Positions 1 through 5,150 of a stretch of 5,150 bases of DNA are shown here, one piece after another. Origin of the DNA: JBFKOL01 sp041628815. GTDB taxonomy: Bacteria > Bacteroidota > Bacteroidia > Chitinophagales > Saprospiraceae. The translations under genes and the position numbers were made by a program. The notes under the pieces were generated by a model that had not been told where the DNA came from, made no database searches, and saw nothing but the letters and a program-made list of their open reading frames with translations. The stretch's first letter is position 1. Every line of letters starts with the position of its first letter. The stretch is from positions 1-5,150 of the forward strand of contig JBFKOL010000314.1 of the NCBI GenBank assembly GCA_041628815.1, given 5' to 3'.

Positions 1-279
1 AATCCCAAAAAGACAGGGGCCGAAATAATGTATGCCCTCGAAACAGAGGGAATCAACCCAAGCGGCAATTTCTTTTTCTTGATTAGGGACAAAAACTGGG
101 GCATGGGCAATGACCATCCGATCATTTGGCGTCATTGCCTGGGAAAAGGTCGAAGCTGGTATTCCGCCATGGGTCATGGGGAAAATGTATTCCATCAACC
201 GGGTTATTTAAAAATGCTCGAGGAAGCCATCAAATGGTCAGGGGGCTTTGCCGGTTCATGTGACAAAGCTCAAGGATGA
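1..279 (+). CDS. ThuA-like domain protein, C-terminal part (5' end outside window)
   Basis: The frame is open from base 1 to the TGA at 277-279, giving 92 residues with no start in view; the ATG at 28 is internal because the reading frame continues upstream of it. The visible part carries the closing signature of the ThuA-like, glutamine-amidotransferase-like fold: a His-Pro-Ile-Ile-Trp stretch, then a Gly-Lys-Gly-Arg-Ser-Trp-Tyr segment, a Gly-His pair (MGHGE), and a final helix ending in IKWSGG. In this family these elements follow a central sheet that is lost here beyond the edge. ThuA-like proteins are linked to sugar and trehalose use or are found as domains of larger glycoside-related proteins; the exact substrate cannot be read from this fragment. 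The full protein could be a stand-alone ThuA domain of roughly 250-300 residues or the end of a multidomain protein. Its stop overlaps the next start by 4 bp, so the two are probably co-translated. Confidence 0.8.
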   Translation, partial: NPKKTGAEIMYALETEGINPSGNFFFLIRDKNWGMGNDHPIIWRHCLGKGRSWYSAMGHGENVFHQPGYLKMLEEAIKWSGGFAGSCDKAQG

Positions 280-1472
280 AGACCGAACAAATCACCGTAC
301 ATCGATGGAAGAATGCCGCGTCGGGTGACATTGAAAAGTTGCAACAGCTCTGCATTCTCTCTTTCAGGGAGAGCTTCCAGGTCCAGAATGATCCGGACAA
401 TTTTGAAGATTACCTTCAGAAATCCTTCAACATCGAGACACTCCGCCAACAATTGAACCATCCTTCGTCTGTCTTTTATACTTTGTCTGCGGGAGACCAG
501 TTGGCAGCCTATTTAAAGGTCAACAAGGACGATGCTCAAAAAGAATCAAAACGTGCATCTCATGTTGAAATTGAACGCATTTATGTGCTCCGCGAATTTC
601 ACGGTAACGGCTTGGGAGCATTTATGATTACCCTTGCGATGAATTACGCCCTCGAAAATGGCAGGAACCATTTATGGCTCGGTGTCTGGGAGAAAAATCC
701 GGAGGCCATCGCGTTTTACGAAAGAATGGGTTTTAAAACTACAGGTAAACATTTGTTTCAGCTGGGAGAAGAAGCCCAGACTGATTACATAATGGAAAAA
801 TCTCTGGCACCCTGGACGATTTACATGCATGACACCGTTCGTGCGCTTTCGGCTCGCTACGGCATCTTTACGACTGCTCACCATGTTCCCTTGAAAAATA
901 GATTGAAAAATTTTGCCGACATACTCGAACATGGGTTGGTTTCAGGTGATGACGACGCACTTGCAGAGGTATCCAATTATCACCCGCAAATGCTCGGTGC
1001 CAAAAAAGATCGAATCCTCGATTCCCGCAATTTAGATGAAATAGCGGCAGAGACAATAATAGCCGAATTTGGGTTTGAATCCTGGGACCAGGTCAACTCC
1101 TCAAGACCTTCCCCTGGTCAGATAGCCTTCGAATACGCAGTAGACATGTTATTGACAGGTAACCTTAGTGCATTAAAAAGTCTGCTCCGCCGAAATCCAT
1201 CTTTGAGCCGTCAAAGATCCGTGTTCGGTCACAAGGCATCCTTGCTTCATTACTGTGGCAGCAACGGTGTGGAACTATTCCGGCAACGTGTACCTCTCAA
1301 CTTGCCGGACATAATTGAATTGCTCATAACTCATGGAGCCGATCCATCGGCTCAAATGAAAGTATACGGTGGATTATATACGGCACTTGAACTATTGGAA
1401 ACAAGTACACATCCGGTTGTAGCTGGCATCCGAGACCGTGCCATAAAGACTATTAGAAGATTCAATCGGTGA
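276..1472 (+). CDS. GNAT N-acetyltransferase fused to a C-terminal ankyrin-type domain
   Basis: A 398-residue protein in one uninterrupted frame. Residues about 1-175 form a GNAT acetyltransferase: an FRESF segment near residue 30 as in PaiA-like enzymes, an acidic beta strand (VEIERIYV, 97-104), the acetyl-CoA pyrophosphate loop HGNGLG at 109-114 (His where Gln or Arg is more usual), and the motif-B region NPEAIAFYERMGF at 141-153. Residues about 185-398 resemble a bacterial ankyrin-repeat family: a YHP element (235-237), IIAEFGFESW (261-270), FEYAVDMLLTGNLSALKSLLRRNPSL (285-310), an SLLHYCGSNGVE element (322-333), and an IIELLITHGADPSA ankyrin helix pair (346-359). The GNAT half should transfer an acetyl group from acetyl-CoA to an amine; the acceptor is unknown. 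The ankyrin half probably binds a partner protein. The start overlaps the upstream stop as ATGA, with AAGG directly before it, too close for a normal Shine-Dalgarno. The end overlaps the convergent S41 gene by 11 bp. The domain calls are firm; the joint function is not. Confidence 0.85.
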   Translation: MKTEQITVHRWKNAASGDIEKLQQLCILSFRESFQVQNDPDNFEDYLQKSFNIETLRQQLNHPSSVFYTLSAGDQLAAYLKVNKDDAQKESKRASHVEIERIYVLREFHGNGLGAFMITLAMNYALENGRNHLWLGVWEKNPEAIAFYERMGFKTTGKHLFQLGEEAQTDYIMEKSLAPWTIYMHDTVRALSARYGIFTTAHHVPLKNRLKNFADILEHGLVSGDDDALAEVSNYHPQMLGAKKDRILDSRNLDEIAAETIIAEFGFESWDQVNSSRPSPGQIAFEYAVDMLLTGNLSALKSLLRRNPSLSRQRSVFGHKASLLHYCGSNGVELFRQRVPLNLPDIIELLITHGADPSAQMKVYGGLYTALELLETSTHPVVAGIRDRAIKTIRRFNR

Positions 1473-2430
1473 AAAAATCTTTCAACGCCTGATTCAATGA
1501 AAAGGTATCATCTACCAAAACATCGGGATGTATCGCGCTACCAAATGGCTTTTGATTCCTGTCAGCCATGACAGAAGCGGTAATGAAAAGCCGGCCGCCG
1601 TTGATTAAGGGATATCCTATGTTGGCTGTTGATAGTCCACAAGACGATTGCCCGAAAAAGCGGACACCATATTTTTCAAGAAACGAAATGGCCACTGCCT
1701 CTGCTGCACTGGCTGTCTTATTGTCCATCACGATTGCTATCCTGGGGTTGGGTTGCATGATCTCGTAATGATCGACTACATCGGTTAAAGCGTTGAATCT
1801 CGAATTAAGGTAGGCTCGTCCATTGTTATACCCCCAAGGGGTGGCTATGTCGTCGGGTGTCACAAAGTATCCATGATCACCATTGCCCAATAAAGGACCT
1901 ATGCCTGCTATCATCGGATACATATTGCCCCCTTCGTTACCCGAAAGGTCGACAATCCATCCCTTCATGTCTTCATGGTCTTGTCGTTTGATCTCTTCCT
2001 GCAGCGCTTTGGCGAATTCAACATCGCCGACGCCACTACCGCTGAATGCCTTCACCTTGACGTATCCAACCAATTCATCGCTGTATGTAACTTCAAATTC
2101 TGCAGGAATGCAAGAGATCTCTGAATTCCTGATGGTCTTGCTGTCCTTAGAAATATATACGCTATGGTTATCTCCAAGAATTCCGAGAAAAGCGAAAATG
2201 GCCTGTTCCAGACCCTGCTTGCTTGAAATGTTTTCTACCTCACTTTTGGCCTTCACCCAATCAATGGTATAACGGTTTAAAGCATTGGCTTCAGCTATCA
2301 GGAAAATTTGATCGATGAGGCCCACCTGGGGTTCCGAGACAGTTTCCTGGCAGGAAATCAGCATAAACAACCCCAGTACAAGAGCAGTTATTCTCACAGA
2401 TCCGAAGGAGGGAATTGGATAGTTTTTCAC
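1462..2430 (-). CDS. S41 family peptidase-like lipoprotein, short form without PDZ domain
   Basis: A 322-residue protein starting at GTG; no ATG lies between it and the in-frame TAA at 2467-2469, so GTG is the only reasonable start. Residues 1-26 are a signal peptide (a positive N end with Lys2 and Arg13, then hydrophobic ALVLGLFML) ending in the lipobox LISC, with Cys27 as the lipidation site and Gln at +2, so the protein is likely membrane-anchored outside the cytoplasm. The S41 core follows: LGDNHS (85-90), VGYVKVKAFSG (121-131), the strand-loop WIVDLSGNEGGNM (158-170), the nucleophile segment TASAAEA (Ser241), FFGQSSCGLSTAN (258-270), and a late VMADRN...IHPD part. No Lys appears at the +25 position used by CtpA-type Ser/Lys peptidases; His89/Ser90 suggest a tricorn/IRBP-like arrangement. 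The acidic partner is not clear, so activity is probable but unproven. There is too little sequence between residues 90 and 120 for a PDZ domain. It lies divergent from the aminotransferase operon. Confidence 0.85.
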   Translation of the reverse strand: MKNYPIPSFGSVRITALVLGLFMLISCQETVSEPQVGLIDQIFLIAEANALNRYTIDWVKAKSEVENISSKQGLEQAIFAFLGILGDNHSVYISKDSKTIRNSEISCIPAEFEVTYSDELVGYVKVKAFSGSGVGDVEFAKALQEEIKRQDHEDMKGWIVDLSGNEGGNMYPMIAGIGPLLGNGDHGYFVTPDDIATPWGYNNGRAYLNSRFNALTDVVDHYEIMQPNPRIAIVMDNKTASAAEAVAISFLEKYGVRFFGQSSCGLSTANIGYPLINGGRLFITASVMADRNQKPFGSAIHPDVLVDDTFSLNQALKDFFTD

Positions 2431-2572
2431 AATAAATAAACGACCGGTACCTGTAATTTGTCGATCTTATATAAAAATAACCAATTTTCACGATGGTTCA
2501 CTATTAATTTTTCACCTGTCCTGCACCAGATACCGGGGTTGTTTTCCAAACTTGATAAAAGCAGTTTTTCAC
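2424..2572 (-). repeat. Cluster of four GTGAAAA (TTTTCAC) heptamers upstream of the S41 gene
   Basis: On the plus strand TTTTCAC occurs at 2424-2430, 2485-2491, 2509-2515 and 2566-2572; three of the four are preceded by a further T (TTTTTCAC). A weaker CTTTCAC lies at 2638-2644. All are in the same orientation, reading GTGAAAA towards the S41 gene, and the first copy is the GTG start codon with its second codon AAA. Spacing is irregular (61, 24 and 57 bp between starts), which argues against a tandem repeat and leaves a regulator-binding half-site or simple AT-rich coincidence as options. Confidence 0.4.
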
Positions 2573-2781
2573 GACTCATGAGATCGGTTTAATGACTAAG
2601 TGATCTACAGTCAAATCCCGGTGTTCCTGCCCTCGGACTTTCACAAGATGTGCTATTCCAAGAAATAAATAGGTGAATACGAGAGGTCGGATCATATTAT
2701 TCCATCGTGTCATCCCAATAGTTTTCTTTTTTTCTTTCTTTTGAAAAAGTTTATGACCTCAGCTCAATTCAAATCCTGCCA
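2431..2781. other. Divergent intergenic region between the S41 lipoprotein and aminotransferase genes
   Basis: About 350 bp without a convincing gene; the short open frames that enter it have no recognisable protein features. It must hold the promoters of both flanking genes. Visible elements are four TTTTCAC heptamers (listed separately), an imperfect palindrome AGATC-N16-GATCT at 2581-2606, a CTCATGAG palindrome at 2575-2582, a TATATAAG-like segment on the minus strand near 2464-2473, and an uninterrupted pyrimidine run at 2722-2742 followed by TTGAAA at 2741-2746. TAGTTTTC at 2719-2726 differs at one position from the Bacteroidota -7 consensus TAnnTTTG, but no good -33 TTG partner is seen. 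No Shine-Dalgarno precedes the ATG at 2782. None of the promoter matches is strong enough to call separately, and I see no terminator hairpin. Confidence 0.6.
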
Positions 2782-3891
2782 ATGATACATGAAGTACACC
2801 CACCACGCCGAATTCTTATGGGTCCGGGCCCATCGAATGTCCACGACAGGGTCTATCGTGCCATGAGCATGCCAATGGTCGGTCACCTCGATCCGGAATT
2901 TGTTAAAATCATGGATGATGTCAAGCATATGGTTCGGCAAACCTTTTCTACGAAGAACGAGGTAAGTTTTGTTGTTTCGGCACCTGGCAGTGCTGGTATG
3001 GAGACATGTCTGGTCAACTTGCTTGAGCCCGGCGATACAGCTGTCATTTGTATCCATGGTGTTTTCGGGGCAAGGATGGCCGATATTGCGGGAAGGTGTG
3101 GCGCCAGGGTTGTCGAAGTCCATGCCCCGTGGGGAGAAGCTATCGATCCTGATGAGTTGAGAAAGGCCGTATCTGAAAACCGACCCAAACTGATTGCCAT
3201 CGTACATGCAGAGACTTCCACAGGGGTATTACAGCCGATGGAAGTGATATCATCGATCGCAAAAGACTACGAAGCACTGTTGGTCGTAGATGCAGTTACC
3301 TCATACTGTGGTACTGCAGTGAAGGTCGATGATTGGGGAGTGGATGCGATTTACAGTGGGACACAAAAATGCCTGAGTGCTCCACCTGGACTTTCGCCCG
3401 TTTCCTTTAGCCCACGGGCGGTCCAAATCATTCAAAATCGAAAAGCCAAAGTTCAGAGCTGGTTCTTGGACGTAAGCATGGTGATTAATTACTGGGCGGG
3501 CAATAACCGGGCTTATCATCATACTGCCCCGGTATCATCCCTCTATGCGATACGTGAGGCATATAGGATCGTCCTGGAAGAAGGCCTTGAGAACAGGTAT
3601 CGTCGGCACAGGAAGAATCATGAAATTCTAAGGGACGAACTTGCCACAATTGGTATCGATTACTTAGTTGATCCTTCCATCAGGTTACCTATGCTCAACG
3701 CTGTCAAGATTCCTGAAGGTGTTGACGACCTCAGCGTTCGACGGGCCTTATTGGACAATTACAACATTGAAATCGGTGGCGGACTGGGTAAATTTGCCGG
3801 CAAAGTGTGGCGCATCGGTTTGATGGGTGAAAGTTCAGACATCAATCATATCAATGCGCTCATTTCTGCCCTGAAAAAATTGCTTTCATGA
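2782..3891 (+). CDS. Alanine/serine-glyoxylate (serine-pyruvate) aminotransferase family, PLP-dependent
   Basis: A complete 369-residue class V (fold type I) aminotransferase, the normal length for the AGXT/PucG-like family. The N-terminus has the family signature LMGPGPSNVHDRV (12-24) and MVGHLDPEF (32-40). Then come SAPGSAGMET (66-75), which lies near the cofactor phosphate, HAETSTGVLQP (142-152), VVDAVTS with Asp170 expected to pair with the pyridine nitrogen, and SGTQKCLSAPPG with Lys196 as the Schiff-base lysine. YHHTAP (245-250) and KVWRIGLMG (341-349) follow; Arg344 corresponds to the arginine that binds the substrate carboxylate in this family. The expected reaction is transfer of an amino group from alanine or serine to glyoxylate, giving glycine, in the cytoplasm. 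The ATG at 2782 places the first motif at the usual distance from the N-terminus; no Shine-Dalgarno is seen. The stop overlaps the next start by 4 bp, and that gene is a 2-hydroxyacid dehydrogenase, which supports a 2-oxoacid (glyoxylate) acceptor. The amino donor is not settled by sequence alone. Confidence 0.92.
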   Translation: MIHEVHPPRRILMGPGPSNVHDRVYRAMSMPMVGHLDPEFVKIMDDVKHMVRQTFSTKNEVSFVVSAPGSAGMETCLVNLLEPGDTAVICIHGVFGARMADIAGRCGARVVEVHAPWGEAIDPDELRKAVSENRPKLIAIVHAETSTGVLQPMEVISSIAKDYEALLVVDAVTSYCGTAVKVDDWGVDAIYSGTQKCLSAPPGLSPVSFSPRAVQIIQNRKAKVQSWFLDVSMVINYWAGNNRAYHHTAPVSSLYAIREAYRIVLEEGLENRYRRHRKNHEILRDELATIGIDYLVDPSIRLPMLNAVKIPEGVDDLSVRRALLDNYNIEIGGGLGKFAGKVWRIGLMGESSDINHINALISALKKLLS

Positions 3892-5150
3892 GCAAAGTAG
3901 TCCGGAAATCTTTATACGTGGTAGACCTTGAGCAGCATGTAAGAGGTGAGGTTCTCTCGGACTCCCTCTCTCTTGGATTGTATGCAACAGATGCCAGCTT
4001 GTACCAGATCACGCCATTGGCTGTCGTACTGCCCAGGGATGAAACGGATGTCGCCACAGTCCTGACGATCGCACGGGACCACGGCATACCAGTCCTTCCA
4101 AGAGGGGGAGGTACAAGCCTTGCCGGACAAACCGTCGGCGAGGCCATTGTCATGGATTTTTCTAAATACATGAACCGTATCATCGATTTTGATGCCAAAA
4201 ACAGAATGGTTCGGGTAGAACCCGGATTGGTGAGGGACACCCTGAATAAATTTCTAGCACCTCACGGGTTGATTTTTTCTCCCGACCCGGCAACCTCGAG
4301 CCGCGCCAATATAGGCGGAATGGTCGGGAACAACTCGTCGGGTACCAAAAGCATTCTCTTTGGTAAAACTGTAGATCACGTTGTAGGAATGAAGGTGATG
4401 TTGGCCGACGGTACCGTGATGGAATTCAAGGATGAGGACTCCGATACTTTCGGGAAAAAAGTTACACCCGGGGATCGCAAATCAGAGATTTATGAGGGTC
4501 TCCGGAGGATCATTGATAACAACTACGACGAGATTGCAGCCCGTTTTCCAAAGGTGATGCGAAGAGTCAGTGGATACAACCTCGATGAATTCCGGCGTGG
4601 GCAACCATGGAATGTATCCAAATTGGTGTGTGGCAGCGAAGGGACGCTGGCAGTTATCTTGGCTGTAGACCTGCATCTAGATCCTCTGCCAAAAAAGAAA
4701 TCCGTCTGTGCCGCCCACTTTGGCACTTTACTAGAATCACTCAAAGCGGTGCAGATTACTGTCGGGCACAATCCATCTGCAGTAGAAATACTAGATCACG
4801 AATTGTTGACCCTTGCCAGGAAAAATCTCTTCACACGCAAGATCATGGATTTTGTAGAAGGCGAACCCAACAATATTCTCATCATCGAATTTTATGGAGA
4901 CACCATTGAGGACATAAGGAAGCGACAAACGGCCATGATTCGTGAGCTTCGCGAAAGTGGTTTTGGGTATGCATTCCCCGTATTCGATGAAGGCCCCGTA
5001 TTCGACAACGTTTGGGCCCTGAGAAAAAAGGGTCTCGGTATCCTCCTTGGGAGGAAAACAAAAAAGAAACCCATCGCCTTCATCGAAGATTCGGCGGTAC
5101 CCGTGGAAGTGCTCCCAGAATACATTACCGAAGTCAAGGCCATATGCGAC
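3888..5150 (+). CDS. FAD-linked 2-hydroxyacid dehydrogenase, GlcD/YdiJ type (3' end outside window)
   Basis: The frame is open from the ATG at 3888 to the last base, giving 421 residues with no stop. An N-terminal PCMH-type FAD-binding domain is evident: ITPLAVVLPRDETDVATVL (41-59), the FAD pyrophosphate loop PRGGGTSLAGQ (71-81), SPDPATSSRANIGGMVGNNSSG (131-152), GKTVDHVVGMKVMLADG (159-175) and GSEGTLAVI (249-257). The FAD-oxidase C-terminal domain starts around residue 270 and includes VEILDHELL and the segment ALRKKGLGILLG...KPIAFIEDSAVP (377-405). That last segment is typical of the long YdiJ-like proteins, in which the flavin domains are fused to a C-terminal Fe-S (CCG-type) module and which total about 1000 residues; that half would lie past the edge. 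Members oxidise D-2-hydroxyacids such as 2-hydroxyglutarate, D-lactate or glycolate and pass electrons to the respiratory chain. The start overlaps the aminotransferase stop as ATGA with no clear Shine-Dalgarno, so translation is probably coupled. The family is sure; the substrate is inferred from the neighbour as possibly glycolate. Confidence 0.9.
   Translation, partial: MSKVVRKSLYVVDLEQHVRGEVLSDSLSLGLYATDASLYQITPLAVVLPRDETDVATVLTIARDHGIPVLPRGGGTSLAGQTVGEAIVMDFSKYMNRIIDFDAKNRMVRVEPGLVRDTLNKFLAPHGLIFSPDPATSSRANIGGMVGNNSSGTKSILFGKTVDHVVGMKVMLADGTVMEFKDEDSDTFGKKVTPGDRKSEIYEGLRRIIDNNYDEIAARFPKVMRRVSGYNLDEFRRGQPWNVSKLVCGSEGTLAVILAVDLHLDPLPKKKSVCAAHFGTLLESLKAVQITVGHNPSAVEILDHELLTLARKNLFTRKIMDFVEGEPNNILIIEFYGDTIEDIRKRQTAMIRELRESGFGYAFPVFDEGPVFDNVWALRKKGLGILLGRKTKKKPIAFIEDSAVPVEVLPEYITEVKAICD

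Noticed and set aside
28..279. ATG at 28 as the start of a small complete 83-residue protein
   Set aside because: The frame is open through to base 1 and the product is only the C-terminal part of a ThuA-like fold, so this is an internal methionine of a truncated gene.
1883..2272. Open frame of 129 codons on the plus strand
   Set aside because: It is antisense to the S41 core, whose motifs (DLSGNEGG, LGDNHS) clearly mark the minus strand as coding.
2464..2473. TATATAAG-like -10 box for the S41 gene on the minus strand
   Set aside because: No acceptable -35 element is found at 16-18 bp spacing, and the stretch is generally AT-rich.
2291..2491. Minus-strand 66-codon frame overlapping the S41 start, considered as a leader peptide or upstream gene
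   Set aside because: It mostly overlaps the lipoprotein signal peptide coding region in another frame and shows no protein features of its own.
2719..2726. TAGTTTTC as a Bacteroidota -7 promoter element for the aminotransferase operon
   Set aside because: It matches TAnnTTTG at all but the last position but lacks a convincing -33 TTG upstream, and the host lineage is not certain.
2764..3207. Open frame of 147 codons on the minus strand
   Set aside because: It lies antisense to the well-conserved start of the aminotransferase and its translation has no recognisable motif.
3860..4240. Open frame of 126 codons on the minus strand
   Set aside because: It is antisense to the conserved FAD-binding domain of the dehydrogenase, is rich in Ser, Thr and Arg as shadow frames often are, and has no family signature.

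Overview
The window looks like a piece of a bacterial chromosome, probably from the Bacteroidota. The reasons are modest: start codons lack a clear Shine-Dalgarno sequence, there is an SPII-type lipoprotein with an S41 peptidase fold, and the protein families are common in free-living heterotrophs. The lineage is an inference; no rRNA, tRNA or marker gene is present. There is no sign of a mobile element, CRISPR array, prophage or RNA gene.

Layout. Positions 1-279 hold the C-terminal end of a ThuA-like protein, cut by the left edge. Its stop overlaps (ATGA) the start of a 398-residue protein at 276-1472, which joins an N-terminal GNAT acetyltransferase to a C-terminal degenerate ankyrin-type domain. 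This gene converges on, and overlaps by 11 bp, a minus-strand gene (1462-2430) for a short lipoprotein of the S41 peptidase family. Next is a divergent non-coding stretch of about 350 bp (2431-2781). It contains four copies of TTTTCAC, one of them overlapping the peptidase start codon, and a pyrimidine-rich tract. The plus-strand pair that follows encodes a PLP-dependent alanine/serine-glyoxylate aminotransferase (2782-3891) and, again with an ATGA overlap, a GlcD/YdiJ-type FAD-linked 2-hydroxyacid dehydrogenase that runs off the right edge (3888-5150).

How the genes may work together. The right-hand pair makes metabolic sense. A flavin dehydrogenase that oxidises a 2-hydroxyacid (glycolate would give glyoxylate) is translationally coupled to an aminotransferase family that turns glyoxylate into glycine. 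The left-hand pair (ThuA-like plus GNAT-ankyrin) is tightly coupled but its function is unknown. The S41 lipoprotein probably acts at the cell envelope, and nothing ties it to either pair beyond position. I see no clear new multi-gene system. The most unusual items are the GNAT-ankyrin fusion and the repeated heptamer in the divergent promoter region.
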